Positions 39,922 to 49,136 of a DNA stretch of 64,000 nt are shown in pieces (position 1 is the first letter of the stretch; each line of letters begins with the position of its first letter). Both the position numbers and the translations under genes were made by a program. The notes under the pieces are model-generated. The model saw only the letters and a list, made by a program, of their open reading frames with translations, had not been told where the DNA came from and made no database searches. Source of the stretch: Terracoccus sp. 273MFTsu3.1 (GTDB lineage: Bacteria > Actinomycetota > Actinomycetes > Actinomycetales > Dermatophilaceae); contig NZ_KB911822.1 of NCBI RefSeq assembly GCF_000383675.1, positions 310,001-374,000 of the forward strand. Reading direction: 5' to 3'.

Positions 39922-40818
39922 TCAGACGAGCGTGAGCTCGGCGATCGCGCCGAGGTAGAGCGCGAGCGGCGTGGCGATGAGCACGGCCGACACGGCATAC
40001 ATCGTCGCCGCGACGGCGGGGATCGGGAGGCCGGCGATCCGCTCGGCGTCGAGGAGCCCGATGCGCGCGGTCGCGACGCGTGTGCTGTCGGCCATCGCCA
40101 TGGCTCCGGCCGGCTTGGGCCCGCCGGCCATGGCGACGATGGCGCGCCCGGTGCTGACGGCCCCGGCGTGACGGACCGCGGCGCGGTCAGCGAGCACCTC
40201 GATGAGCAGGTGCACCTCGCGCAGGGCGTCGTCGCTGCGCAGGAAGCCGGGCATCGCCTCGTGGACGACGGTGAAGAACTCCATGACGAGGTCGTGCCGG
40301 GCGCCGAGGTGGGCCCGCTCGTGGGCGAGGACCGCCGACAGCTCGTCCGGGCCGAGCCGGTCGAGGGTGCCCTGGGTCAGGACGACGCGCCGACGGACGC
40401 CCGGGACGCAGTAGGCGGTCGGGGTCGTGTGCTCGAGGACGCGCATGTGCCGGTCGGCGCCCTCACCGGGCACGCCGAGCAGGTCGACGAGATCCCGGTG
40501 GCGCCGGCGGGCGGTCCGCAGGTTGCGCCCGACCCGGTCGGCCGAGAGGAGGAGCCGCACGGCGACGACCCCGCTGAGCGCGGCGGACACGGCGAGCGTC
40601 ACCCAGTGCTCGGAGAGGCGCACCTGCCTCCCGACGAGGAGCGGGATCGCGGCCGGTGCCGCGAGCAGCGCGGCGAGCACGGCGGCGACGGCGGTGGACT
40701 GCCACAGCACGAGCGCGGCCCGGGGCGCGCGACGCAGGGACGTCGCCCGGGCCAGGGCGCGCGGCACCGGCCACGCGAGCAGGACCGCGAGGACGACGAG
40801 GGCCGCGACGACGAGCAC
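39922..40818 (-). CDS. M56 family membrane metallopeptidase
   Basis: 298 residues with four to five membrane helices and a zinc-protease motif HERAH (166-170) in a cytosolic loop after PGVRRRVVLTQGTL. This is the BlaR1/MecR1-type peptidase domain without the extracellular penicillin-sensor domain. It follows a BlaI-family gene on the same strand and probably cleaves BlaI, as in other actinobacterial BlaI-M56 pairs. The signal it senses is unknown. Start GTG 40818; the stop of blaI is 42 bp away. Confidence 0.85.
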   Translation of the reverse strand: MLVVAALVVLAVLLAWPVPRALARATSLRRAPRAALVLWQSTAVAAVLAALLAAPAAIPLLVGRQVRLSEHWVTLAVSAALSGVVAVRLLLSADRVGRNLRTARRRHRDLVDLLGVPGEGADRHMRVLEHTTPTAYCVPGVRRRVVLTQGTLDRLGPDELSAVLAHERAHLGARHDLVMEFFTVVHEAMPGFLRSDDALREVHLLIEVLADRAAVRHAGAVSTGRAIVAMAGGPKPAGAMAMADSTRVATARIGLLDAERIAGLPIPAVAATMYAVSAVLIATPLALYLGAIAELTLV

Positions 40819-40860
40819 GGTCAGGTGGTGCGGCGGGCCGCGGAGGGGGTCATCGCCCGG

Positions 40861-41274
40861 TCAGCGCTTCGCGTCGTCGGGGCGCCGCGCCTCGAGCTCG
40901 GCGAGGGCGGCCTTGAGCTCGTCGATCTCCTCCGGGGTGGACTCGTCGAGGAAGTGGAGCAGCGCGGTGCGTCGCTTGTCGCCGGCGAGCTCGCCGAGCG
41001 TGTGGTGCAGCGACTCCGACGTCAGCTCGGCACGGGTCGACGCGGCGGTGTAGCGCCAGGCGCGGCCGTCGCGCTCCCGGTGGACGAGGTCCTTCTTCGC
41101 CATCCGGTCGAGGACGGTCATGAGCGTCGTGTAGGCGAGCCCGCGCTCGACACCGATCGCGTCGTGGACCTCCCGGACGGTCCGCCCCTCGGGGTGGGCG
41201 TCCGCGGTGGTCCAGAGCTCCTCGATGACGGCGCGCTCGAGGTCGCCGAGACGGTTGCGGGGTGTGCTGGGCAT
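40861..41274 (-). CDS. blaI: BlaI/MecI/CopY family repressor
   Basis: 137 residues. The winged helix (GDLERAVIEELWTT; VREVHDAIGVERGLAYTTLMTVLDRMAKKDLVHRERDGRAWRY) is a textbook BlaI/MecI head; the C-terminal part (LHFLDESTPEEIDELKAALAELE) is the dimer and cleavage region. It starts 12 bp downstream of the cydC stop on the same strand, so its own promoter (TAGATT eight bases before ATG) lies in the cydC 3' end. Targets unknown; self and M56 regulation are expected. Confidence 0.88.
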   Translation of the reverse strand: MPSTPRNRLGDLERAVIEELWTTADAHPEGRTVREVHDAIGVERGLAYTTLMTVLDRMAKKDLVHRERDGRAWRYTAASTRAELTSESLHHTLGELAGDKRRTALLHFLDESTPEEIDELKAALAELEARRPDDAKR

Positions 41275-41285
41275 GGCGTTCCAAT

Positions 41286-43079
41286 CTACCGACGGGGCGG
41301 GTCGGCTTCGTGCGTGCGGTCGCCCGAGTGGGGGACCGGGTCTGCGGTGGTCCGGGACATCGTCCCCGACGGGGGGCGGCGCACCTCGAGGACACGGTCG
41401 AACAGGTCGGCCCCGTCGTCGCGGTGGGTCACCATGATGATCGTCTGCGCGGACGCGGTGCCCGCCACCCCTGTCGTACCCGGTGCGCTCCCGAGTCGCG
41501 TCAGGTCCTCGACGACGGCGCGGGCCGTGGGCGGGTCGAGGTGGGCGACCGGCTCGTCGAGGAGCACGACGGGGCGGCCGCTCACGTGGGCGCGGGCGAT
41601 GCCGAGGCGGGCGCGCTCGCCGCCGGAGAGCCCGCGTCCGGTGGACCCGAGCGTCGTGTCGAGGCCGTCGGGCAGGCTCTCGAGGAGGGTCGTGAGGCCG
41701 GCCGCCCGGAGGGCGCGCTCGACGTCGGCGTCGTCCGCCTCGGGCCGGGCCAGCGTCAGGTTGTTGCGCAGGCTCGTCGCGAAGACGTGGGTCTCGTCGT
41801 CGACGACGGCGATACGCGCCCGGGTCTCCTCGAGCGGCTGGCCGAGCACGTCGGTCCCGCCGAGGCGGTAGGTCCCGCCCGACGGGTCGAGGTGGCGGGC
41901 CAGCACGGCCAGCAGCGTCGACTTGCCGCTGCCGTTGGGTCCCGTGACCGCGATGCGACTCCCGGCGGGCACGTCGAGGTCGGTCGAGGCGAGGTCGGTG
42001 TGCTCACCCGTCCACGAGGCGGTGAGTGCCCGCGTCGTGACGTCACAGCGTGCGTATGCCGTCTGCCCGGGCCGGGTGCCCGGCGTGTCGTCGGGCGCCT
42101 GGCCGGGCTCGGCGGCGGCTGCGAGGCGGGGCTCGTCGGCGACGGCCGGGGTGAGGTCGAGCAGTGCGTCGATGCGGTGCGCGCTGCCGCGGGCTCGGGC
42201 CAGGGCGCGCGTGGCGTCGACGAGCGGGGTGATGGCCTCGGAGACGGCGACCGGGGTGAGCACGAGCAGCGCCTTGACCGGGGTCGAGACGGCGAGGCCC
42301 TGGGCGATGACGGCGGTCGCGGCCACCGCAGCCCCGACGACGACGAGGAAGAGCGCGGCCGCCGCGGCCCGGCCGAGACTGATGCGTCGGGTGGCCCGGT
42401 CGAGCGAGGCGTGGGCCTCGTCGAGCCAGCCGAGCGCCGTCGCCCAGCCCCCGACGGCGCGCAGCTCGCCCGACTGGCTCGCCATGAGCTCGCTGACGCG
42501 GGTCACCTCGGCGCGGGCCGCGAGCAGCTCTGGCAGGGAGCGGGACTCGAGGTGCGCCGCGAGCGTGCTGATGAGGCACACGGCCACGCCGAGCGCGAGC
42601 ATGACGAGGCCGACGGGCCGGGACAGCACGAGGGTGAGGGCGATGGCGATGCCGCCCGCGACGGCCGTCGAGATGACCGGCACGGTGACTCGCACCTGCG
42701 CGTCCACGACGTCGGTGAGGTCGTCGACGACCCCGGTCAGCACGTCGGATCGGCGGCGTCGCCCGAGCCGGGCAGGCGTGAGCGGCACGAGCGCCTCGTA
42801 GGCGGAGGTCCTCCGCTCGGCGAGCATCTCGAGCGCGGCGTCGTGGCTCGTCAGCCGCTCCCAGTAGCGGAAGACGGGTCGCGCCATGCCGAAGGCGCGG
42901 ACGGCGACGATCGCGGTGAGCAGGGTGAGGATGACGGGCTGCTGTGACGCCCGGACGATGAGCCACCCCGAGGTCGCGGTGAGGGCCATGCCTGACGCCG
43001 TGGCGATCCCGCCGAGCAGACCGCCGCGAACCGTGCCCGCCGAGGGCCACCAAACGCGTCGGGTCGGGACGGCGCTCAT
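41286..43079 (-). CDS. cydC: Thiol reductant ABC exporter subunit
   Basis: 597 residues, six-helix membrane domain plus ATPase. GPNGSGKSTLLAVLARHL (Walker A, about 385-400), LSGGERARLGIARA (signature) and VVLLDEPVAHLD (Walker B). CydDC exports cysteine or glutathione and is needed to assemble cytochrome bd. The start overlaps cydD by 4 bp (ATGA). Last gene of cydABDC. Confidence 0.92.
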   Translation of the reverse strand: MSAVPTRRVWWPSAGTVRGGLLGGIATASGMALTATSGWLIVRASQQPVILTLLTAIVAVRAFGMARPVFRYWERLTSHDAALEMLAERRTSAYEALVPLTPARLGRRRRSDVLTGVVDDLTDVVDAQVRVTVPVISTAVAGGIAIALTLVLSRPVGLVMLALGVAVCLISTLAAHLESRSLPELLAARAEVTRVSELMASQSGELRAVGGWATALGWLDEAHASLDRATRRISLGRAAAAALFLVVVGAAVAATAVIAQGLAVSTPVKALLVLTPVAVSEAITPLVDATRALARARGSAHRIDALLDLTPAVADEPRLAAAAEPGQAPDDTPGTRPGQTAYARCDVTTRALTASWTGEHTDLASTDLDVPAGSRIAVTGPNGSGKSTLLAVLARHLDPSGGTYRLGGTDVLGQPLEETRARIAVVDDETHVFATSLRNNLTLARPEADDADVERALRAAGLTTLLESLPDGLDTTLGSTGRGLSGGERARLGIARAHVSGRPVVLLDEPVAHLDPPTARAVVEDLTRLGSAPGTTGVAGTASAQTIIMVTHRDDGADLFDRVLEVRRPPSGTMSRTTADPVPHSGDRTHEADPPRR

Positions 43080-44773
43080 CGGTCGCCCTCCTCTCCAGCG
43101 GTTCGAGGTGCTGCCGACGGCGACGTCGCCTCCCGGACCACCTCGACCGGGGAGGCGTTCGTGGCGGCGAGGACGACGTGGTGCTCGGCGTGCGCGAGCA
43201 GCTCGTCGCGGTGCGTGACGGCGACGACGACGCGACGCTCGGCGAGCTCGGCGACGAGGGCGGCGACGTGCTCGGCACCCTCCGGGTCGAGGTGCGCGGT
43301 CGGTTCGTCGAGGAGCAGCAGGGTCTCGGGGGCGAGCCAGGCGCGGGCCAGGGCCAGCCGTTGACGCTGTCCGGCGGACAGGCCGAAGCCGTCGTCGCCG
43401 AGGTCGGCGGACAGCCCACCGGGGAGCGCCGCGACGACCCCGTCGACACCGACGGCGCGCAGCGCCTCCCAGAGCTGGTCGTCGGTGGCCGGGTGGCCGA
43501 TCGTCAGCGCCTGGCGCACCGACCCGGTCGAGAGGAAGGGCCGCTGCGTCACGTAGTGCGACGGAGGAGCCTCGACGGTTCCGGTGCTGGCTCGGCGCAG
43601 ACCGGCGAGGAGGTCGAGCAACGTCGACTTGCCGACGCCGGACGGCCCGGTCACGACCGTGAGGCCGGGACCCGCCACGAGGTCGAGGTCACGGACCACG
43701 GGAGCCGGCGACCCGGCATACGCGTAGGTGAGGCCGGCGACCCGCACCTCCCCGACCCGCCCGCTCTCCGGCGCCACCCCACCGAACGCAGCGTTCGGCG
43801 CGGGGGTCGCGGGGGACTGTGGCGCCGCCGGGGTGGGGGTGGGGTCGAGCTGGGCGAGGATCGCGTCGAGGGCGACGGCACCGTCGGCGGCGGCGTGATA
43901 CTCCGCGCCGACCCGGCGCACCGGCCAGTACGCCTCGGGCGCCAGGAGGATCGCGACGAGCCCCGCCCCGAGCGCCATCGAGCCGTGCGAGAGGCGCAGG
44001 CCCACGGTGACGGCGACGATGGCGACGGAGATCGTCGCGAGCAGCTCGAGCGCGGCGGACGACAGGAACGCGATGCGCAGGGTCTCCATGGTGGCGCGCC
44101 GGTGCCGGTCGCTGACCTCGCGCACCGTCGTGGCCTGGCGGTGGGCCCGGCCGTACGTGACGAGCGTCGGCAGGCCGCGGACGACGTCGAGGAAGTGGCC
44201 CGAGAGCGAGGCGAGCGCCGCCCAGCGGCGTTCCGTCGACTCGGCCGTGGCCTTGCCGATGAGCGCTGCGAAGACCGGCAGGAGCGGAAGCGTCAGCGCG
44301 ACGACGAGCGCACTCGGCCAGTCGACGACGACGAGCGTCGCGATGGCGAGCACCGGCACGACGGCCGCGGTGACGAGCGTCGGGAGGAAGCGGGCGGCGT
44401 ACGGCTCGACGGCCGCCGCCCCCGAGGTCGCGAGCGAGACGGCTGGGCCCGGCTCGAGCCGCGCGTCGGCGTCCACGGTGCCCCACCGGCGCAGCAGCGC
44501 CGCCCGCAGCGCCGACGAGACGGAGACCCCCGCCCAGGCGGCCACCCGCTCCGTCGTCGCGGCGAGGACGGCCCGCACGACGAAGAGCCCGAGCAGCCAG
44601 ACGAGCGGAGACGTGAGGTCGGTCCCCTCGACGACCGCGACGACGACTGCCGACAGCGCGAAGGCGGTGGCGATCGTCGTGGCACCGCTCGCGATGCCGG
44701 TCGCGGCGAGGACGGCCACGGGCCTCCGGGCGGCAGGGACCGCCCGGAGGAGTCGTGGGTCGAAGGGCTTCAC
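43076..44773 (-). CDS. cydD: Thiol reductant ABC exporter subunit
   Basis: 565 residues. Membrane domain (about 10-310) followed by an ATPase with GPSGVGKSTLLDLLAG, LSAGQRQRLALARAWL and LLLDEPTAHLDPEG. The opening RAVPAARRPVAVLAATGIASG is typical of CydD. It lies 52 bp after cydB and is translationally coupled to cydC. Confidence 0.92.
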   Translation of the reverse strand: MKPFDPRLLRAVPAARRPVAVLAATGIASGATTIATAFALSAVVVAVVEGTDLTSPLVWLLGLFVVRAVLAATTERVAAWAGVSVSSALRAALLRRWGTVDADARLEPGPAVSLATSGAAAVEPYAARFLPTLVTAAVVPVLAIATLVVVDWPSALVVALTLPLLPVFAALIGKATAESTERRWAALASLSGHFLDVVRGLPTLVTYGRAHRQATTVREVSDRHRRATMETLRIAFLSSAALELLATISVAIVAVTVGLRLSHGSMALGAGLVAILLAPEAYWPVRRVGAEYHAAADGAVALDAILAQLDPTPTPAAPQSPATPAPNAAFGGVAPESGRVGEVRVAGLTYAYAGSPAPVVRDLDLVAGPGLTVVTGPSGVGKSTLLDLLAGLRRASTGTVEAPPSHYVTQRPFLSTGSVRQALTIGHPATDDQLWEALRAVGVDGVVAALPGGLSADLGDDGFGLSAGQRQRLALARAWLAPETLLLLDEPTAHLDPEGAEHVAALVAELAERRVVVAVTHRDELLAHAEHHVVLAATNASPVEVVREATSPSAAPRTAGEEGDR

Positions 44774-44825
44774 GGAGTAGGTGCTCTCTCGTCGGTTCGG
44801 ACGGATGGGTCGTCTGGCTGGACGG

Positions 44826-45875
44826 TCAGCGGGAGACCGGCTCGAGCGGTGCGTCCTCGGGAATGTGATTGACCGTCAAGCGCTTCCGGAACACCCAGTA
44901 CGTCCAGCCCTGGTACATCAGCACGATCGGGGTGAAGATCAGGGCGACGATCGTCATGACCTTGAGCGTGTAGTCGGTGCTCGAGGCGTTGGCGATGGTG
45001 AGGTTCCAGTCCGGGTTGGTCGAGCTGGGCATGACGTTCGGGAAGAGCACGAGGAAGTACGTCGCGACCGCCATGGCGATGGTGACGGCCGTGCCGATGA
45101 AGGCCCACCCCTCACGCCCGACCCGGTTGGCCGCGAGGGCCCCGAGCAGGGCGGCCGCCGCGACGACCGTGGTGACCCACGAGGCGAGCTTGCCGTCGCC
45201 GAGGCCGATCCAGAGGAGCAGGGCCACGGCGAGCACCGCGGCGACGATGCCGACGCGCCCGGCGATCTGCCGAGCCTCGTGGCGGATCTTCCCGTCGGTC
45301 TTGAGCGCCACGAAGATCGCGCCGTGCGTGAGGAAGAGCGCGACGAAGACGAGCCCACCGAGGAGGCCGGCCGGGTTGAGCAGCGAGAAGAGGTTGCCGG
45401 TGAACTCCTTGTTCGCGTCGATCGGTACGCCGCGCACGATGTTCGTCAGTGCGACACCCCAGAGGAGCGCAGGCACGAGCGAGCCCCAGAAGATCGCCTG
45501 GTCCCAGCGGGCCTTCCACCTCGCCTCGGGCCGCTTGTGGCGGTACTCGAATCCGAGGTTGCGCACGATGAGCGCGACGAGGATGAGCAGCAGCGGTAGG
45601 TAGAAACCGCTGAACAGCGTTGCGTACCAGTGCGGGAAGGCCGCGAAGGTGGCGCCACCGGCGGTGAGCACCCACACCTCGTTGCCGTCCCAGACGGGCC
45701 CGATGGTGTTGAGCAGGACACGGCGGCGCTTCTCGGCGTCCGCGTCGTCGGACGCGTAGCGCTTGCCGCCGAGGACCGGCAACAGCATGCCGACGCCGAA
45801 GTCGAAGCCCTCGAGGACGAGGTAGCCCGTCCAGAGCACGCCGAGGACGATGAACCAGAAGGTGGCGAGATCCAT
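44826..45875 (-). CDS. cydB: Cytochrome bd ubiquinol/menaquinol oxidase subunit II
   Basis: 349 residues, about nine membrane helices. The N-terminus FWFIVLGVLWTGYLVLEGFDFGVGMLLP is the CydB signature, with GPVWDGNEVWVLTAGGATFAAFP at about 57-79. It partners CydA in the high-affinity oxygen reductase of the plasma membrane used under low oxygen. Starts 16 bp after cydA. Confidence 0.95.
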   Translation of the reverse strand: MDLATFWFIVLGVLWTGYLVLEGFDFGVGMLLPVLGGKRYASDDADAEKRRRVLLNTIGPVWDGNEVWVLTAGGATFAAFPHWYATLFSGFYLPLLLILVALIVRNLGFEYRHKRPEARWKARWDQAIFWGSLVPALLWGVALTNIVRGVPIDANKEFTGNLFSLLNPAGLLGGLVFVALFLTHGAIFVALKTDGKIRHEARQIAGRVGIVAAVLAVALLLWIGLGDGKLASWVTTVVAAAALLGALAANRVGREGWAFIGTAVTIAMAVATYFLVLFPNVMPSSTNPDWNLTIANASSTDYTLKVMTIVALIFTPIVLMYQGWTYWVFRKRLTVNHIPEDAPLEPVSR

Positions 45876-45891
45876 TGCAGCTCAGCCCTTC

Positions 45892-47370
45892 TCAGTAGGC
45901 GAAGACGAGGGGTGCGTCCTCGTCCCGGTCGGCGGGGTCCTGGGGCTCCTCGAAGGGCTCGGCCCCCTTGCGGACGTAGTGCAGGAAGAGCTTGATCTCG
46001 ACGACGGCGAGGGCGCCGTAGAGGAGCGTGAAGACGACCATCGACGTGATGACCTCGCCCATCGAGACGCTCGGCGAGACGCCGTTGGCGGTCGTCATGA
46101 GGCCGAAGACGAGCCAGGGCTGGCGGCCGACCTCGGTGAAGATCCAGCCGAAGCTGTTGGCGAAGACGGGAAGGAGCGGAGCGGCCACGGCGGCATACGC
46201 GAGCCATCTGGCGGTCGGGGTGCGCCCCTTGCGCGTCAGCCACAGCACGGCGATCGCGATGAGCGCCGTGGCGATCCCGAGCCCGATCATGAGACGGAAC
46301 GTCCAGTAGGTGGTCGGGATGTTGGGGACGAAGGCGGTCGCGACGTCGGCCACCCGGGGGTTGCCGCTCGCGCCGTAGGTCTTGGCGTACTCGGCCTTGA
46401 GGTCGTTGATCCCCCGGACCGCGCCCTGGAAGTTGCCCGTCGCGAGGAAGCTGAGCAGGCCGGGGATCTCGATGATCGCGTTGGCGTGCGACCCGTCGAG
46501 CGAGCCGACCGTCAGCACCGAGAAGGGGGCGCCCTCGCCCGCGGGAACGGGCTCGTAGAGCGCCTCGGCGGCCGCCATCTTCATCGGCTGCACCTCGGTC
46601 ATGATCTTGCCCTGGACGTCGCCGGTGATCGTGACGCCGACCGCGGCGACGAGCGTCAGGACCGCGCCGATGCGCGTGGCCGTGCGGTACATCGGCGCGT
46701 CGGTGCGGGCCACGTCCTGCGCGTCGTCCGCGGCCGCCTTGGCCTCACGGCGCATGAGCCAGAGCGAGACGCCCATGACGACGCCGGCGCCGGCCATGTA
46801 GGCGGCGAAGATGACGTGCGGGAAGGTGACGAGCTGGACCTTGTTGGTCAGCACCGCGAAGAAGTCGGTCAGCTCGGCGCGGCCGCTGGCGGCGTTGTAG
46901 GTGTAGCCGACCGGGTGCTGCATGAAGGAGTTGGCGGCGAGGATGAAGTACGCCGACAGCACCGTGCCGATGTGCACGAGCCACATGGTCGTGGCGTGCA
47001 GCTTCTCCGGGAGCCGGCCCCAGCCGAAGATCCACAGCCCGAGGAAGGTCGACTCGAGGAAGAAGGCGAGGAGGGCCTCGATGGCGAGCGGGGCGCCGAA
47101 GATGTCACCGACGAAGCGGGAGTAGTCGCTCCAGTTCATCCCGAACTGGAACTCCTGCACGATGCCGGTGACGAGTCCGAGCGCGAAGTTGATGAGGAAG
47201 AGCTTGCCGAAGAACTTCGCCAGCCTCATCCACTGCGGGTTGTGCGTGCGCACCCAGGCGGTGTGGAAGACGGCGACGATGAGGGACATGCCGATCGTGA
47301 TCGGCACGAAGAGGAAGTGGTACACGGTGGTGATGGCGAACTGCCACCGTGCCAGGTCCGTTGCATCCAT
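45892..47370 (-). CDS. cydA: Cytochrome bd oxidase subunit I
   Basis: 492 residues. LARWQFAITTVYHFLFVPITIG carries the heme-ligand His18; GRLPEKLHATTMWLVHIGT, VTGIVQEFQFGMNWSDYS and GWIFTEVGRQPW are further CydA landmarks. Binds hemes b558, b595 and d and oxidises menaquinol. First gene of the cydABDC operon. ATG 47370 has GGAG close upstream. The Q-loop is of the short actinobacterial type. Confidence 0.96.
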   Translation of the reverse strand: MDATDLARWQFAITTVYHFLFVPITIGMSLIVAVFHTAWVRTHNPQWMRLAKFFGKLFLINFALGLVTGIVQEFQFGMNWSDYSRFVGDIFGAPLAIEALLAFFLESTFLGLWIFGWGRLPEKLHATTMWLVHIGTVLSAYFILAANSFMQHPVGYTYNAASGRAELTDFFAVLTNKVQLVTFPHVIFAAYMAGAGVVMGVSLWLMRREAKAAADDAQDVARTDAPMYRTATRIGAVLTLVAAVGVTITGDVQGKIMTEVQPMKMAAAEALYEPVPAGEGAPFSVLTVGSLDGSHANAIIEIPGLLSFLATGNFQGAVRGINDLKAEYAKTYGASGNPRVADVATAFVPNIPTTYWTFRLMIGLGIATALIAIAVLWLTRKGRTPTARWLAYAAVAAPLLPVFANSFGWIFTEVGRQPWLVFGLMTTANGVSPSVSMGEVITSMVVFTLLYGALAVVEIKLFLHYVRKGAEPFEEPQDPADRDEDAPLVFAY

Positions 47371-47395
47371 GGGGGCTCCGCGAGGTCGCGCCAGA

Positions 47396-47420
47396 ACTAC
47401 ATGACGTAGTAGATGCTAGC
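47396..47420 (-). promoter_or_regulatory. cyd promoter with palindromic operator
   Basis: On the minus strand GCTAGCATC contains a TAGCAT -10 (47413-47418). Overlapping the expected transcription start lies the palindrome ACTAC-ATGAC-GTAGT (read on plus, 47396-47410), about 26 bp before the cydA ATG. A redox-responsive repressor could bind it. It does not match the Rex consensus (TTGTGAA...TTCACAA). Confidence 0.5.
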
Positions 47421-47495
47421 GGGTGCGATCGTCGACGTCGTCCGGCCTGTCGAGGGATGGACGTGACCCCGCTCACCCCGACCCGCGCCTGCCGC

Positions 47496-47537
47496 TTGAC
47501 GCGCTTTGTATCAATGAGTTAAATGATTGCGACAAAG
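47496..47537 (+). promoter_or_regulatory. Promoter with 34-bp palindrome, probable GntR/YtrA autoregulatory operator
   Basis: TTGACG (47496-47501), 17 bp, TTAAAT (47519-47524). The palindrome 47504-47537 (CTTTGT..CAAT.A.TT, mirrored) matches at 14 of 17 half-positions and covers the -10. It is the promoter of the two-gene operon that ends with a YtrA-type regulator. The surrounding AT-richness is exceptional in this window. Confidence 0.72.
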
Positions 47538-47556
47538 ACCGATGAAGGGGAACGGC

Positions 47557-48516
47557 ATGGATGCTCGCGTGATCACGTGGTACCTCGGACCGGTGGTGCT
47601 GCTGGCGCTGGTCGTCAACCTCGCGCGGTGGCTCGGCGCGCGCCGGCTCGACGCCTTCGCCGCGCGGGCCCGTCGCCGGGCCGCCCTGGGGTCCGTCGTG
47701 GGCGCACTCCTCGCGTATGCCGTCGCCCAGGCGGGCGTCGACGGGGCCGCCGCGTCGCCGTCGGGGGAGGGCGCCACGGCCCACCCGGCCGTGCCGGCGC
47801 TGGCCGCCGTGGCGGGCATCCTCGTGGCGGCAGTGGCCGAGCGCTGGGCGCCCCGCCGGTCGACACCCGGCCCTCGTCGCGAGGCCGCCCTCGACATCCG
47901 CCGCGGCACCGAGTCGGTGCGCCTGACGGGCTATGTCGTCGCGGGGCTCGTACTCTGTGCCGTGGGCCTGCTCGTCGGGTGGCTGACGTCGGCGCCCGGT
48001 GGCCGACTCGGCATGCGTGAGTGGGAGGGCGTCGTCGTCACGACGACGAGCGCCTACCCCGGCCGCGACTACACGCTGGGCACGATCGGTGCCCTCGTGC
48101 TGCTCGTGGTCGCCACGTGGCTCGCCCTGCGCGTCGCCGACGCCCGTCCGGCGTACGTCGACGACCCCGACCTCGACCGGGCCCTGCGGCTCGGGGCGCG
48201 CGTGCGAGTCCTGCGGTGGTCGGCCGCCGGGTCCCTCGTGACGGCGGCCGGACTCTGCCTCACCATCGGTCCGCAGCTCAACGACGTGACCCAGCGGCTG
48301 CGCGGCGCCGTGAGCGGCGCGGACCTCCCGCCGGCGCCCGTCGCGCCCACCGACTGGACCCAGGACGTCGCCTTCGCGCTGACGTTCCTCGGTTTCGTCG
48401 CCCTGGTCGTCGCGCTCTTCTGCCTGCTGTGGGACGCCCCCGCCGTTCCGAGCTCGCGTGCGGCGAAGCAGCCTGCGGCGTCGACGGTCTCGTCGTCAGG
48501 GGGTGGGTCTCGATGA
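47557..48516 (+). CDS. Multi-pass membrane protein in a YtrA-type operon
   Basis: 319 residues, about six hydrophobic segments (11-27, 44-58, 80-95, 128-150, 178-196 and 275-295). No conserved domain recognised; the overall plan recalls DUF1648/SdpI-like or general envelope membrane proteins. ATG 47557 has GAAGGGG upstream, and an ATGA joins it to the GntR regulator. It probably responds to envelope stress as other YtrA-controlled operons do; function unknown. Confidence 0.75.
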   Translation: MDARVITWYLGPVVLLALVVNLARWLGARRLDAFAARARRRAALGSVVGALLAYAVAQAGVDGAAASPSGEGATAHPAVPALAAVAGILVAAVAERWAPRRSTPGPRREAALDIRRGTESVRLTGYVVAGLVLCAVGLLVGWLTSAPGGRLGMREWEGVVVTTTSAYPGRDYTLGTIGALVLLVVATWLALRVADARPAYVDDPDLDRALRLGARVRVLRWSAAGSLVTAAGLCLTIGPQLNDVTQRLRGAVSGADLPPAPVAPTDWTQDVAFALTFLGFVALVVALFCLLWDAPAVPSSRAAKQPAASTVSSSGGGSR

Positions 48517-48890
48517 GCGACGACCTGCGCATCGTCGTCGACCTCGAGGTCGCAGAGCCCCCCTTCGAACAGGTCCGTGCCCAGCTGGCCGGCCTCATCG
48601 CGACGGGCCGGCTGCTGCCGGGCGACCGCCTCCCGACCGTGCGGGCCCTCGCCGCAGACCTCGGGCTGGCCGCCAACACCGTGGCGCGCGCCTTCAAGGA
48701 GCTCGAGGCGGCCGGACTCGTCGAGACGCGGCGTCGGGCCGGCACCGTCGTCGCCTCCGGGGAGCACACGGCCGACGTCGCGGTCATGGCGCTCGCGGCG
48801 AAGTTCGCGGCAGCAGCCCGCGACGCGGGGCTCGACGCCGCAGCAGCGGTCGACCTCGTCAGGGCCGCGCTCAAGGCACAGACCGGCTGA
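48513..48890 (+). CDS. GntR-family regulator, YtrA subfamily
   Basis: 125 residues. The winged helix (PPFEQVRAQLAGLIATGRLLPGDRLPTVRALAADLGLAANTVARAFKELEAAGLVETRRRAGTVV) is a standard GntR head, and the very short C-terminal tail (two helices, about 50 residues) is what defines the YtrA subfamily. It represses operons that include its own gene. The 34-bp palindrome at 47504-47537 is its likely site. Confidence 0.92.
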   Translation: MSDDLRIVVDLEVAEPPFEQVRAQLAGLIATGRLLPGDRLPTVRALAADLGLAANTVARAFKELEAAGLVETRRRAGTVVASGEHTADVAVMALAAKFAAAARDAGLDAAAAVDLVRAALKAQTG

Positions 48891-48914
48891 GCGGTCGTAT
48901 GCCGGGTCGCTCGG

Positions 48915-49136
48915 TCAGGCGTGCCGCGCGGGCTGGGTGCCGAGCGGGCTCTGGGCGTCCTTGGTCGAGAGCTGGACCGGGCGGCGCAGCGGGTGCAGCA
49001 GGCGGGCCGCCGTGATCCGGTGCGAGCGGTCGCGCGGGACGGGACGTGCTCCGGCCGGCGCCGGCACGGGGGCCGGTCGGGTGGACTGCACGGCCCAGGC
49101 TCCGGCCATGCGTGCGGCCTGTGGAGGGATGCCCAT
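48915..49136 (-). CDS. Small basic hypothetical protein
   Basis: 73 residues, Pro/Ala/Arg-rich, with no membrane segment or recognisable fold (ends SPLGTQPARHA). I keep it because a strong ribosome site (GAGGAG, seven bases) precedes ATG 49136, and it fills an otherwise empty gap. It converges with the GntR gene. Confidence 0.5.
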   Translation of the reverse strand: MGIPPQAARMAGAWAVQSTRPAPVPAPAGARPVPRDRSHRITAARLLHPLRRPVQLSTKDAQSPLGTQPARHA

